The notes under the pieces are model-generated. The model searched no databases and had not been told where the DNA came from. It was given only the letters and a program-made list of their open reading frames with translations. Position numbers and translations under genes: made by a program. From CAWGCE01 sp964480915 (lineage in GTDB: Bacteria; Planctomycetota; Planctomycetia; Pirellulales; Pirellulaceae), in assembly GCA_964480915.1 (NCBI GenBank), contig CAYZRS010000040.1, forward strand, positions 1-46,378: a stretch of 46,378 nucleotides of DNA, in the 5' to 3' direction. Within the stretch, counting starts at the first letter, position 1. Every line of letters begins with the position of its first letter. Of this stretch, positions 1-9,223 are shown piece by piece.

Positions 1-98
1 CAAGAGGGTTTGAAGCTAGTCGCGAGGAACGACCAGCGCGAACCATGAGATTCTCATGGACCGGTAACAGATCGAAGCGAGTCGTGGTGTTCGATGGG

Positions 99-452
99 CT
101 ACCCTAAAAGATGGGCTGCATATTTTTCTCTTAGTCGATGGCAGTGGTGGCTATCTTTTTCAAAGTCGCGACACATCTGGGGTCGCAGGTCGTAGTGTTT
201 ACACTGCTTCGTTTTCATATCTAACCAGATGCAGGGTTGCCCGATGTCGACATCTTCCAGACTGTCGATGTATTCGTTGATTTCTGCCTGGAGTTCCGTG
301 GGGACTCGTGCCCAGAGTGGATCGCCGCTGCCGTCGGCTCCACCGTGTCGGTAGAAATGAGGATGTCCCACATTCATGCAGCAGGCGCCACAATCGGCAC
401 AATCAACAATGGGCAATTCGGCAGACAACTTGGAGCTCGGGCGAATGAACAA
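99..452 (-). CDS. YkgJ-family cysteine cluster protein
   Basis: A 117-residue cytoplasmic protein with no signal peptide or membrane segment. Cysteines at residues 18, 21, 24 and 25 form the CxxCxxCC signature of the YkgJ family (a putative zinc- or iron-chelating domain), and further Cys/His residues follow in the second half (QPCIWLD, QCKHYDLRPQMCRDFE, HHCHR), which is the usual spacing of the family. The RP..CRDFE segment is typical. The molecular role of this family is not established; metal-cluster binding is inferred from the cysteines. It is transcribed away from aroDE, with 174 bases between the two starts, so they may share a regulatory region. Family assignment is fairly sure; function is not. 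Confidence 0.8.
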   Translation of the reverse strand: MFIRPSSKLSAELPIVDCADCGACCMNVGHPHFYRHGGADGSGDPLWARVPTELQAEINEYIDSLEDVDIGQPCIWLDMKTKQCKHYDLRPQMCRDFEKDSHHCHRLREKYAAHLLG

Positions 453-531
453 ATGGCTGGACGATCAGATATATTGGCCGGTTTGGGGCCGTTATGACTT
501 GAGGCGGCGGTGATCACGTGGAGCAGACTCG

Positions 532-559
532 CTGACAGTTTCTGGCATTAGATTAGAAT
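532..559 (+). promoter_or_regulatory. Predicted sigma70-type promoter of aroDE
   Basis: CTGACA at 532-537 and TAGAAT at 554-559 are separated by 16 bases, each one mismatch from the vegetative consensus. The predicted start near 566 would give a leader of about 60 bases before the aroDE ATG. Assignment is by motif only. Confidence 0.4.
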
Positions 560-626
560 GGGAGAGAGCAGCTGGGAACCGGAATGGCTGATTTCACGCC
601 TGAATTTTTTTTAGATTGTCCGTAGT

Positions 627-2111
627 ATGATTTGCGTCAGCATTGGCCGTGGCCGCCACCAACAGATGATCGCCGAACATGCGGCGCTCGCCGATCAAGG
701 AATTGAACTGGTCGAGCTGCGTGTGGACTGCATTCGGCGCGAAGTCAATCTGGCCCGTTTGCTCCGCGAACGACCATGTGACGCGATCATCACTTGTCGA
801 CGGGAAAGTGATGGCGGTCGGTGGAGTGGCTCGGAAGAAGAGCGCTTTACGATCCTCCGCACGGCGATCGCTGAGCAGGTGGCGTACGTCGATCTCGAAG
901 CCGATACGGCCGCCAAGATACCTCGATTTGGCAAGACGAAACGGATTGTCAGCCTGCATGATTTTGCCAAGACGCCGGACGATCTCAAGAAGGTCTACGA
1001 CGAGCTGAAAGCGCTCGATCCCGACATCATCAAAATCGCCACGATGGCCAATGATCCACATGACAATGTCCGCATGCTGCAATTGATGGCTCAAGCCGAT
1101 CTGCCCACGATTGGAATCTGCATGGGCGAGATTGGAATACCGACGCGGCTCTTGGGCGTGAAGTACGGTGCTCCCTTTACCTTCTCGACTTTTCAGCAGG
1201 AACGATCGCTCGCACCGGGCCAGATCAGTTTTCGCCGCATGCGGGAAGAGTTCAATTTCGACCTGATCAATAAAGATACCGAGCTCTATGGTGTCATCGG
1301 AGACCCGATCGGTCACAGCCTCAGTCCGCTGATTCATAACGCGGCCTTTCGGGAAATGGGTTTGAACAAGGTCTACCTCCCTTTCCGAGTACCGTCCGAA
1401 GACGTCGACCGATTCATCGATGACGCGCCGACACTCGGTATCCAAGGGCTGAGTGTTACGATTCCGCACAAGGAACAGATCCTCAAACGGTGCGACAAGA
1501 TTGATGGCGCCGTCAAAGGGATCGGCGCGGCCAATACGCTCGTCTGGAAAGAGGGCAGCATCTTCGGATTCAACACCGACTACAAAGCGGCCATGGGTTG
1601 CCTCGACGAGCGGCTCGATACGGCCTCGCGCCGCACGCCATTAGCCGGTCATTCGGCGTTGATTCTGGGAGCCGGTGGCGCGGCTCGGGCGATTGCATTC
1701 GGGCTGGTCCGTCGTGGTGCCGACGTGGCCATTGCCAGTCGAACGCATGAACGGGCTGAAAAAATGGCCAAGTCGCTCGGGTGCCGTTCGGTGCCGTGGG
1801 AGAACCGTTACAACACCAAAGCCGAAGTTGTCGTGAATACGACGCCAGTCGGTATGCATCCGAACGTCAACGAATCACCTTTTGAGATGCACCATTTTCG
1901 GCCCAACGCGATCGTCTTCGATGCGGTCTACAATCCGGAACACACCTTGTTCCTAAAAGAGGCCGCCAATCGCAAATGTCGCGTCATCAGTGGGGTTGAG
2001 ATGTTCATTCACCAAGCGGCTTTGCAGTTCAAGCACTTCACCGGCATCGATCCGCCAATGGATAAGCTGGAAGAGACGTTTCGCCGAGCGATCGGCGCCG
2101 TTCGGTATTAG
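627..2111 (+). CDS. aroDE: Bifunctional 3-dehydroquinate dehydratase / shikimate dehydrogenase
   Basis: A 494-residue fusion carrying steps three and four of the shikimate pathway. Residues 1 to about 215 are a type I dehydroquinate dehydratase: SLHDF supplies the catalytic His111 and DIIKIATMA supplies the Schiff-base Lys136. From about residue 220 a shikimate dehydrogenase follows, with the GHSLSPLIHN substrate motif, SVTIPHK (catalytic Lys), GAANTL, and the NADP-binding GAGGAARA loop followed by ASRT. Plants and several planctomycetes carry this same order of domains, while most bacteria have separate genes. The ATG at 627 begins directly at the first beta strand of the dehydratase barrel (MICVSIGRG), which supports the start. 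The next gene, aroK, encodes the following pathway step, so 627-2818 is a small aromatic biosynthesis cluster, although aroK appears to have its own promoter. Confidence 0.95.
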   Translation: MICVSIGRGRHQQMIAEHAALADQGIELVELRVDCIRREVNLARLLRERPCDAIITCRRESDGGRWSGSEEERFTILRTAIAEQVAYVDLEADTAAKIPRFGKTKRIVSLHDFAKTPDDLKKVYDELKALDPDIIKIATMANDPHDNVRMLQLMAQADLPTIGICMGEIGIPTRLLGVKYGAPFTFSTFQQERSLAPGQISFRRMREEFNFDLINKDTELYGVIGDPIGHSLSPLIHNAAFREMGLNKVYLPFRVPSEDVDRFIDDAPTLGIQGLSVTIPHKEQILKRCDKIDGAVKGIGAANTLVWKEGSIFGFNTDYKAAMGCLDERLDTASRRTPLAGHSALILGAGGAARAIAFGLVRRGADVAIASRTHERAEKMAKSLGCRSVPWENRYNTKAEVVVNTTPVGMHPNVNESPFEMHHFRPNAIVFDAVYNPEHTLFLKEAANRKCRVISGVEMFIHQAALQFKHFTGIDPPMDKLEETFRRAIGAVRY

Positions 2112-2233
2112 CTCTTGATTCCTGTTACGGCAGGCCTGCAATTCGATTTCGAGCTTCGCTCATTGGAGCGGATCGACAGATTGGCTGCCGGCCGTATTCA
2201 AGACGAGCCCGCATCGGTTCTTGCGATGCGTCC

Positions 2234-2251
2234 TGCTATAATTCGCCCATG
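2234..2251 (+). promoter_or_regulatory. Extended -10 promoter giving a leaderless aroK transcript
   Basis: TGCTATAAT at 2234-2242 is a perfect extended -10 element (TGn plus TATAAT). Only six bases separate it from the aroK ATG at 2249, so the expected transcription start is the A of the ATG itself. No Shine-Dalgarno sequence precedes this ATG. The motif is seen; leaderless translation is inferred. Confidence 0.55.
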
Positions 2252-2818
2252 CAGAGCCAGCCAAAACAAGCAGCAGCCGACGTCCTTTCACTGATCGGAT
2301 ATCGGTGTTCGGGAAAGACGACCGTCGGTCGCCTTGTTGCGGATCGACTCGGTTGGGATTTTGCCGATGCCGATGAGCAGGTTCGTCAATTGGCAGGCAA
2401 AGAGATCGCTGAGATTTTTGCCAACGAGGGAGAACCTGTTTTTCGTGATTGGGAAACGGCGGCGATTGCCGAATTGGTGCAGCGGTCCCCCCTTGTCCTT
2501 TCCGTGGGCGGTGGAGCGGTCATGCGGCCGGTGAATCGCACCGCGATGGCGCAGGCTGGTCCCGTTGGCTGGCTGATGGCAAGCGAAGAGGAAATTGTGC
2601 GCCGTTTAGAATCCGATCCGACGACCTTGAAGCAACGGCCGTCGCTGACAGCAAAGAGCGCTCGAGAAGAGGTCGCTGAGGTGCTCGCTGCCAGGCGACC
2701 GGTCTACGAGGGCTGCGCAACGTTCAAAATTGATACCGAGGGCAAGACGCCCGCCGAAGTCGCCGATGAGATTCATCAGTGGGTGACTCGAACGAGAGAA
2801 CCGGACCAGCCGTGTTGA
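2249..2818 (+). CDS. aroK: Shikimate kinase
   Basis: A 189-residue cytoplasmic kinase that phosphorylates shikimate at O3 with ATP. The P-loop is GYRCSGKTT at residues 17-25, followed by the substrate-binding DADE region, EPVFRDWE (Arg contacting shikimate), SVGGGAV and the lid segment around KQRPSLT; RRPVYE is the usual C-terminal signature. Length is normal for the family. It lies downstream of aroDE and its 3' end overlaps the GTG start of the prepilin peptidase gene by seven bases, so the two are probably translationally coupled. The P-loop has Cys-Ser where many homologues have Gly or Ala, a minor variation. Start at the ATG right after an extended -10 promoter; no ribosome-binding site is visible. 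Confidence 0.92.
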   Translation: MQSQPKQAAADVLSLIGYRCSGKTTVGRLVADRLGWDFADADEQVRQLAGKEIAEIFANEGEPVFRDWETAAIAELVQRSPLVLSVGGGAVMRPVNRTAMAQAGPVGWLMASEEEIVRRLESDPTTLKQRPSLTAKSAREEVAEVLAARRPVYEGCATFKIDTEGKTPAEVADEIHQWVTRTREPDQPC

Positions 2819-4023
2819 ATTTGTCATTGGAAATCCGTGCCGGCTTGATCTTTGTGTTGAGCCTGATTGTCGCAGGCCAGATCAATCGAGCCATCTATCG
2901 GCTGGCCTGGTCGCCTCGGCAGATCGGGCCTTGGTCAGCGCCTCACCCCGCGGTGCCCGCGCGGCATTGGTCGGACCGGATTCCGGTTTGGGGTTGGTTC
3001 GGCATGGAACGGGAATCGAAAGTCCACGGGAGTTGGTTCTGGCTCCGTCCGATGGTGATCGAGTTGCTGTTTGCCGCCGGATTAGCGGCGCTTTACATGT
3101 GGGAATGCGAGGGTGGCCTGGCGCCGGCAGCGAAGCTGGTGGAAAGCACGATTCATTGGCAGTTCTTTTCACATGCGGTTTTGCTAACTCTGATGACAGT
3201 GGCCACTTTCATCGACTTGGACGAAAAAACGATTCCTGATGCGATCACGATCCCGGGGACGGTGTTCGCACTCGTCATGGCGACGTTGGTGCCTCGGTCG
3301 ATGTTGCCGGCTGCGGACGGGCAGCGAATGTTGTTGTCGAATCCGCACGACTGGCCCGCCGTCCTCGATGGACCGCAAGGTTTGGCTTTCGGGTTGGCGG
3401 TGATTGCAGCCTGGTGTTACGCGCTCTTCCCCAAGACGCTGACGATGCGCTACGGCCTGTGGCGTGCCATCAAGTATCTTGTCGTCAGCGTTGTACGACA
3501 TCCGTTGACGTGGCTGCTGACCGGGATGGGCCTCGTGCTGTCGGTCGGTGTTTACTTCACTTGGTCTCACGGTGGCGAATCGTGGCAGTCGTTGCTGACC
3601 GCCTTAGCCGGGCTCGCGTTTGGTGGTTTCATTATTTGGGGAATCCGCGTGTCGGCCGGCCTCGCCATGGGGGTCGAGGCGATGGGATTCGGTGATGTGA
3701 CCTTGTTGGCCATGGTCGGTGCTTTCCTGGGATGGCAGGCGGCGCTGTTGGTTTTTCTCATCTCACCGTTTGCCGGTGCTGTCATTGCCTTGCTACAAAG
3801 GTTGATTTCGGGAGAGCGTGAGATCGCCTACGGCCCGTTCTTATGTACGGGGGCGCTCGTCGTACTGCTGTGGTGGCCATTCATGTGGGATCGCTGGGGT
3901 TTTGTCTTTATTTTCGGGAAATGGATTCCTGTCGGCTGTTTTGTTTGCTTCATCCCAATGGCGCTGATGCTGTTTTCCTGGCGGTGGTTCACCGACCGCC
4001 GCTTTCCGACCGACGATCGCTAG
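2812..4023 (+). CDS. A24-family prepilin peptidase (membrane aspartyl protease)
   Basis: About 403 residues with seven or eight hydrophobic segments. The two catalytic aspartates of the family are visible in FIDLDEKTIPD (Asp135) and MGFGD (Asp295), followed by the conserved VGAFLGWQAA and AYGPFL segments. These enzymes cleave type IV prepilin or pseudopilin leaders in the cytoplasmic membrane. Two things are unusual. The region matching the N-terminal methyltransferase part (residues about 30-75) keeps the 'IPVWGWF...RPMVIELL' outline but has none of the four CxxC cysteines. The spacing between the aspartates is about 160 residues, much longer than usual, because of an inserted hydrophilic loop and extra membrane spans. 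The GTG at 2812 is preferred over the upstream GTG at 2779 because it gives a membrane N-terminus and overlaps the aroK stop. Confidence 0.82.
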   Translation: MLNLSLEIRAGLIFVLSLIVAGQINRAIYRLAWSPRQIGPWSAPHPAVPARHWSDRIPVWGWFGMERESKVHGSWFWLRPMVIELLFAAGLAALYMWECEGGLAPAAKLVESTIHWQFFSHAVLLTLMTVATFIDLDEKTIPDAITIPGTVFALVMATLVPRSMLPAADGQRMLLSNPHDWPAVLDGPQGLAFGLAVIAAWCYALFPKTLTMRYGLWRAIKYLVVSVVRHPLTWLLTGMGLVLSVGVYFTWSHGGESWQSLLTALAGLAFGGFIIWGIRVSAGLAMGVEAMGFGDVTLLAMVGAFLGWQAALLVFLISPFAGAVIALLQRLISGEREIAYGPFLCTGALVVLLWWPFMWDRWGFVFIFGKWIPVGCFVCFIPMALMLFSWRWFTDRRFPTDDR

Positions 4024-4157
4024 CGGCGACGACGGAAAAGTGTAGGAATCGAACGAATTGCTCTTGTTCGTTCAATGGTGCCTTGTCTACCATCCTGCCG
4101 CTTTCCATCGGGCACTTTGTACCGCGTCCGATCCATCTTTCACCCCAGAATGAACGC

Positions 4158-5384
4158 ATGACCTTGTTTGGTCGCCAACGCGAAGACAGACTCCCCATTC
4201 GGCTGCCCAGCCGTTGGTTGGCAAGCCTTGCGCTGGCCTTGAGTTCATGGGGCCTGTGTGGCTGCCAGACGAGCGGGCCACTCTTTGGGCCTCGTCAGCC
4301 AGCCGCGCCGGTAGCCCAAGCACCGGCTCCACCTGCACCGAACGCTGGGTTCGCAGGACCAGGGGGCAATCCTTGGGAGCCCGTTCCGACTGCGACGGCA
4401 CCGAGTGCACCATTTTCGCGATTGGCCGACTTGCTCCGCCGCGAACAAGAGCAAGGCCGACTGGCCTCGGAACAGAAATCGGCACTCGCCCAATTGGCCG
4501 AATATCAACGTGGCCAAGAAATGCAGATGGCCCAACTGGCCCAACAGAAACAGCAAGATGCGATGCGCAAGCTGCAAGAGCAAGCGGCGATGGTGCGTTC
4601 GCAGACTCAAGAGCTAGAGCAATTGGCCGAACTGCGTCGGCGGGCCTTGGAATTGGACGCGAACAACCGTGAGTTGAATTCGCAACTGGCACAGACCGAA
4701 CAGCAAAAGCGAGTCCTCGAGGATCAGACGCGGCTCTTGCAAACGCAGTTGAATGATACGGCGAACCAACTTCAGAATTCACTGGTGGCGCAGCAACAGG
4801 CCGACCAAAGAGTCCTCCAGGCTCAGCAGGACGCCGATCGTCAACTGATTCAAGCGAGACAAGAGGCACGCGATCAGGTTTCGACAATGCAAGCCTCCTT
4901 GCAACGCCGCGGCAGTGCGACGATTACGGCCAACAGCAGTTTGCGCCGCAATTTGACTCCTATCAGTATCGCTGGACTCCTCGTCAGACAGGACGGCGAT
5001 GTGATTCGCATCGAATTGCCATCGGACCAAGTTTTCTCACCCGGCACAGCGAACCTGAACGGAAATGCTCAGATGCTCGTCGATCAGGTCGCCGGGTCGA
5101 TCCGCCAGCATTACCCGAATCAAATCATCGGTGTGGAAGCGCACACGGACAATGGATCGGTGCAGGGCGGTGGTTGGAACAGCCATCATCAGCTTTCGAC
5201 CGCACAAGGCATGGCAGTCTTTGACCAGCTCTCGCAGCGTCACAACTTTTCGACTCAGCAGCTGTTTATCGTCGGTCACGGGGCGAACTACCCGGTCGCG
5301 TCCAATGCCACGCCGCAAGGTCAAGAACGTAATCGGCGTGTGGAAATCGTGGTCTATCCGGAAGCGGTTGGCCAGCGTCGATAG
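4158..5384 (+). CDS. OmpA/MotB-domain lipoprotein with long coiled coil
   Basis: The ATG at 4158 begins a lipoprotein signal (basic start, SLALALSSWG, lipobox LCGC), giving about 408 residues. After a Pro/Ala-rich linker, residues roughly 90-250 are a Gln/Glu/Leu-rich coiled coil. The C-terminal 120 residues are an OmpA/MotB peptidoglycan-binding domain: VFSPGTANL, VEAHTDN and the closing ERNRRVEIVVYPE. It is expected to be anchored in the outer membrane and to reach peptidoglycan, as Pal-like proteins do. The open frame continues upstream to 3843 inside the prepilin peptidase gene, but that part has no signal sequence and is out of context. The 134 bases between the two genes show no clear terminator. 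Confidence 0.85.
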   Translation: MTLFGRQREDRLPIRLPSRWLASLALALSSWGLCGCQTSGPLFGPRQPAAPVAQAPAPPAPNAGFAGPGGNPWEPVPTATAPSAPFSRLADLLRREQEQGRLASEQKSALAQLAEYQRGQEMQMAQLAQQKQQDAMRKLQEQAAMVRSQTQELEQLAELRRRALELDANNRELNSQLAQTEQQKRVLEDQTRLLQTQLNDTANQLQNSLVAQQQADQRVLQAQQDADRQLIQARQEARDQVSTMQASLQRRGSATITANSSLRRNLTPISIAGLLVRQDGDVIRIELPSDQVFSPGTANLNGNAQMLVDQVAGSIRQHYPNQIIGVEAHTDNGSVQGGGWNSHHQLSTAQGMAVFDQLSQRHNFSTQQLFIVGHGANYPVASNATPQGQERNRRVEIVVYPEAVGQRR

Positions 5385-5523
5385 CGGCTCTTCTTCTCGC
5401 GAGCCATGGTGCGGATTGCAGACGAACGTGGCGCTCTGCCTGTTCATTCGACCGACGAGACTCTACGATGAATCCTGGTGTCGAATCGAGTGAATTCTTG
5501 CGTGTCGAGCAGTCAAGTTAAAG

Positions 5524-6132
5524 ATGATTACGATCGTTGACTACCAAATGGGCAACCTGCGTAGCGTTCAGAAAGCGCTCGAACGGGTCGGCTCGGAGAC
5601 GCGGATCACGGGCGATCCAGAACAAATCGCCACCGCCGAGAAGCTGGTCTTGCCCGGCGTCGGTGCGTTCGGTGACGCGATGCACGAATTGAAAGTGCGA
5701 GACATCGTTCCGGCCATCGGTGAATTCGTACGCGGGGGCCGTCCTTTCTTGGGAATCTGCCTTGGGTTGCAGTTGTTGTTCGATTCGAGCGACGAAGGTG
5801 GGAATCACGAAGGACTGGGCATCATCCCCGGAAAAGTAGTCCGTTTCGACGGGCTTGCGCCTGAGCTGAAGGTTCCGCACATGGGTTGGAACACGCTGGA
5901 GCATGTCCAGTCGGTGCCGATCTTGGACGCGATTTCTAGTGAGTCACATTTCTACTTCGTGCACTCGCACTACGTCGTGCCGGCTGCCCCAGAGGTCGTT
6001 GCCGCGAAAACGACTTACGGAACATCCTTCTGCGCCATGATCTGCCACGAGAACGTGATGGCGACTCAATTTCATCCGGAAAAAAGCCAGCAGGTTGGCC
6101 TGCAGATGTTGTCGAATTTCGCGGCGCTCTAG
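5524..6132 (+). CDS. hisH: Imidazole glycerol phosphate synthase, glutaminase subunit HisH
   Basis: A 202-residue class I glutamine amidotransferase that supplies ammonia to HisF in histidine synthesis. The nucleophile is Cys79 in GICLGLQLLF, and His184 and Glu186 lie in QFHPEKSQ, completing the triad. The start MITIVDYQMGNLRSV is the standard N-terminus. Length is normal. hisA follows after 245 bases; hisF is not in the window, so the partner subunit is encoded elsewhere. Confidence 0.95.
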   Translation: MITIVDYQMGNLRSVQKALERVGSETRITGDPEQIATAEKLVLPGVGAFGDAMHELKVRDIVPAIGEFVRGGRPFLGICLGLQLLFDSSDEGGNHEGLGIIPGKVVRFDGLAPELKVPHMGWNTLEHVQSVPILDAISSESHFYFVHSHYVVPAAPEVVAAKTTYGTSFCAMICHENVMATQFHPEKSQQVGLQMLSNFAAL

Positions 6133-6377
6133 GGCGCCGAGCCAAGTCAATTGTCGAACCGGCTCGTCGTGTCGCATTGAATTCCGGATCACGTCTCCTC
6201 TCTGCTGGGACGTATCAGCAAGCTCGCCGTTCGAAAACAAGTTTGCAATCGGTGCCGACGTTTCACTGCAACCGTTTGGCCTGTAACAACTTGGGGCATC
6301 GTGCCGGGTGCTTGCCAATCAAGAATTCCTTTGGCATATTGAATTTTTGTGTGGAAAATAGAATACGCGAGAAGCGG

Positions 6378-7097
6378 ATGCAGATTTGGCCAGCAATCGA
6401 TTTGCGCGACGGAAAATGCGTCCGGTTGCAGCAAGGAAACTACGACCAACAGACGGTGTTCTCATCGAACCCGGTCGAGGTGGCACAGCAGTTTCAAGCG
6501 GCCGGTGCCCGCTATTTGCATCTCGTCGATTTGGACGGAGCCAGATCGGGGACATTGGCGAATCGAGCGGTGATCGAACAGATCGTCGGTTCGGTCGACA
6601 TGGTTTGTGAAGTGGGAGGTGGAATTCGCGACGAATCATCCATTCAACAGCTCGTTGAAGTTGGCGTCGAACGTCTTGTGATTGGTACAAAAGCAATTTC
6701 TGACCCGGAATGGTTCCAAGCGATGTGTCGGGCGTACCCCGATCGACTCGTTTTAGGTTTGGATGCGAAGTCTGGCAAAGTAGCAACGGAGGGATGGGAA
6801 CAGCAGAGCGATGAAGAGCCGATCGAGGTAGCGCGGCGATATGGCGAGCTACCCATCGCGGCGATTATTTACACCGACATTGCGACCGACGGCATGTTGG
6901 CAGGTCCCAACCTGACCGCCATGCGAGAGATGCAGGCAGCGGTATCGTTGCCGGTGGTGGCTTCCGGAGGTGTAACGACTCGCGACGATGTGTCGGCTTT
7001 GGCAGCAATACCAATGGCCGGAGCGATCATTGGCAGAGCACTTTACGAAGATCGGATTTCTATCAGTGAAGCGTTGGAGGCTGTTCGCAGCCGCTGA
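6378..7097 (+). CDS. hisA: HisA, phosphoribosylformimino-AICAR-phosphate isomerase
   Basis: A 239-residue beta/alpha barrel enzyme of histidine biosynthesis, acting just before the HisH/HisF synthase. The N-terminus MQIWPAIDLRDG carries the general base Asp8; GLDAK holds the second catalytic aspartate and EVGGGIR, YTDIATDGML and VVASGGV are the two phosphate-binding halves. An AGAAG-like ribosome-binding site (AGAAGCGG) precedes the ATG at 6378. The open frame extends upstream to 6177 but that part has no resemblance to the family. The 245 bases between hisH and hisA hold no recognisable gene. Confidence 0.94.
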   Translation: MQIWPAIDLRDGKCVRLQQGNYDQQTVFSSNPVEVAQQFQAAGARYLHLVDLDGARSGTLANRAVIEQIVGSVDMVCEVGGGIRDESSIQQLVEVGVERLVIGTKAISDPEWFQAMCRAYPDRLVLGLDAKSGKVATEGWEQQSDEEPIEVARRYGELPIAAIIYTDIATDGMLAGPNLTAMREMQAAVSLPVVASGGVTTRDDVSALAAIPMAGAIIGRALYEDRISISEALEAVRSR

Positions 7098-7141
7098 AGG
7101 CCTTACTGCTAAAGACACGTAACACGTAGTAGGAGCCCAAC

Positions 7142-9223
7142 ATGGCCAAAAAAGTCGAAGACATCAGAAACATCGCCGTCGTAGGACATGGTTCGGTCGG
7201 AAAGACCACACTGGTTGACCATCTTCTGATCAACACCTCTGCCGTTTCTGGCAATCCGAGCGTGGACGACGGCACGAGCATCTGTGACTTCGACGAAGAA
7301 GAAAAGCATCACAAGCATTCCATCGAAGCTTCGGTCACCAACTTTCAATACCAGGGCAAACATTTCAACGTCATCGATTGCCCTGGCTACCCGGAGCTCA
7401 TTGGGCAGACCATCGGCGCTTTGCAGGCAGCCGACAACGCGCTGATCGCTGTCGATGGCCATTCTGGGGTAAAGGTCAACACACGCCGCGCTTGGAAAGA
7501 AGCGGCTGCAGCCGGTGTCGGTAAGATCATCGTCGTCACCAAGATGGATACCGACAACATCGACGTCGATGGGTTGCTGGCAAGCTTCAAGGAAGTCTTC
7601 GGAAACCAATGCGTTCCGGTGAATTTGCCGATCGGAGTCAGCGCCGACTTTTCCGGCGTTGTGAATCTACTCGACCTACCGGCCGATACCGCCGGGGTCG
7701 TTGGCGATCCTGCGGCCGCGAGTGAAACGCTCATCGAGACGATCATCGAAGTCGACGAAGCGGTGATGGAGCGGTACTTCGAAGGTGAATTGCCATCGGC
7801 CGATCAATTGGCAACGCTGATGGTCCAAGCGATTTCTGCCGGCTCGCTCGTTCCCGTGCTGTTTGTTTCGACGGCCAAGGGAATCGGCGTTCAAGAGCTG
7901 TTGGACTTCCTGGCTGTGAGTGCGTTGCCGCCCACCGCGGTGGAACGCCAATCGAAGGAAGGTGAGCCGCTGGCGGCCGACGCCGAAGGGCCGGTCGTTG
8001 CCCAGGTCTTTCGCACGCGAATCGATCCTTTCGTACAAAAACTGAGTTTCATTCGTGTCTATTCTGGAACGCTCAAGAAAGATGCGACGCTTCCGTCGTC
8101 AAGCAGCCGGAAAGGAGTCAAGCTGGCACAACTCTCGTCCGTGCAGGCGAACCAGACTTCGCCGCTTGAAGAGGCGGGCCCGGGTGACATTTGCGCCGTG
8201 GCCAAGATGGAGGAGCTCCATACCGGCTCGACGATCGGCGATGTGGAACTGAATCCCATTCAGTTTCCCACGCCGATGGTAGGACTGGCAGTCACGCCCA
8301 AGAGTCGCGGAGACGAAACCAAGCTGTCGGGTGCGCTGCACAAAATCGTCGAAGAAGACAGTACGATCCATTTAGACCATGATCCGGAAACGAAGGAAAT
8401 GGTGCTCACCGGAATGAGCGAGCTCCATCTGTCACTGATTCAAGAACGACTCAAACGTCGAGACCATGTCGAGGTCGACACGAAAGAACCAAAAATTCCT
8501 TATCGAGAGACGATTCAAGCCGACGCTGAAGGCAGTTATCGACACAAGAAGCAGTCGGGAGGCAGCGGTCAATTTGGCGAAGTTCATATCCGGATGTATC
8601 CCTTTCCTGAGGGCACCGATCCGGACGAATTCTGTGTGAAGGCTCGCTTCCCCCACTTTAAAGAGAAGCACTACCATCCAGCCAGCAATTTTGTCTGGGT
8701 CGATTCGGTCGTCGGTGGTTCGATCCCTGGCAATTTTCTGCCGGCGATTGAAAAAGGGTTCCTGGAGCGAGTGAGGCAGGGGGTGATCGCCGGTTATCCC
8801 GTGCAGAATGTGTGCGTCGAGGTCCACTTCGGCAAGGACCATCCGGTTGACAGCAATGAGTCGGCTTTCAAGATTGCGGCCAACCGAGCCTTCCTGGAAG
8901 TTTTCCAGCAGGCTCGGCCGTCTCTGCTAGAGCCCGTTGTCAATCTGCACATCACGGTTCCGGCAGACAATGTGGGCGATGTCAGTAGCGATCTTTCGGG
9001 ACGCCGGGGCCAAATGGTCGGGATGGCGTCGGCCGGTGGCGGCCAGACCACCGTCGAAGCGAAAGCGCCATTGTCCGAGGTGTCGACGTATGCACGGACT
9101 CTATCGAGCATGACGGGCGGGCAGGGCAGCTATTCCATGGAATTTAGCCACTATGAGCCGGTCCCGCCGAATGTGCAGCAGGACATCATAGCGCAGGGCA
9201 AACAGGCTGATTCGGAAGATTAG
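7142..9223 (+). CDS. EF-G-like translational GTPase (non-canonical paralogue)
   Basis: A 693-residue protein with the five-domain layout of elongation factor G. The G1 motif is GHGSVGKTT (residues 15-23), G3 is DCPGYPE and G4 is TKMD. In canonical EF-G these are GHIDAGKTT, DTPGH and NKMD, so the catalytic histidine of G3 is replaced by tyrosine. This pattern matches the EF-G-like subfamily (EF-G II type) rather than the main translocase. Domain IV is present with the KKQSGGSGQFGEV motif. The role of this subfamily is less clear than that of EF-G. The ATG at 7142 follows a GTAGGAG ribosome-binding site. The gene sits 44 bases after hisA but is probably functionally unrelated. Confidence 0.88.
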   Translation: MAKKVEDIRNIAVVGHGSVGKTTLVDHLLINTSAVSGNPSVDDGTSICDFDEEEKHHKHSIEASVTNFQYQGKHFNVIDCPGYPELIGQTIGALQAADNALIAVDGHSGVKVNTRRAWKEAAAAGVGKIIVVTKMDTDNIDVDGLLASFKEVFGNQCVPVNLPIGVSADFSGVVNLLDLPADTAGVVGDPAAASETLIETIIEVDEAVMERYFEGELPSADQLATLMVQAISAGSLVPVLFVSTAKGIGVQELLDFLAVSALPPTAVERQSKEGEPLAADAEGPVVAQVFRTRIDPFVQKLSFIRVYSGTLKKDATLPSSSSRKGVKLAQLSSVQANQTSPLEEAGPGDICAVAKMEELHTGSTIGDVELNPIQFPTPMVGLAVTPKSRGDETKLSGALHKIVEEDSTIHLDHDPETKEMVLTGMSELHLSLIQERLKRRDHVEVDTKEPKIPYRETIQADAEGSYRHKKQSGGSGQFGEVHIRMYPFPEGTDPDEFCVKARFPHFKEKHYHPASNFVWVDSVVGGSIPGNFLPAIEKGFLERVRQGVIAGYPVQNVCVEVHFGKDHPVDSNESAFKIAANRAFLEVFQQARPSLLEPVVNLHITVPADNVGDVSSDLSGRRGQMVGMASAGGGQTTVEAKAPLSEVSTYARTLSSMTGGQGSYSMEFSHYEPVPPNVQQDIIAQGKQADSED

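Noticed and set aside
594..1469. Minus-strand open frame of 291 codons under aroDE
   Set aside because: Fully antisense to a clearly conserved enzyme and has no recognisable domain; a shadow of codon bias.
4087..4887. Minus-strand open frame of 266 codons opposite the OmpA-family gene
   Set aside because: Low-complexity Pro/Ala/Arg sequence opposite a coiled-coil gene; no support as a gene.
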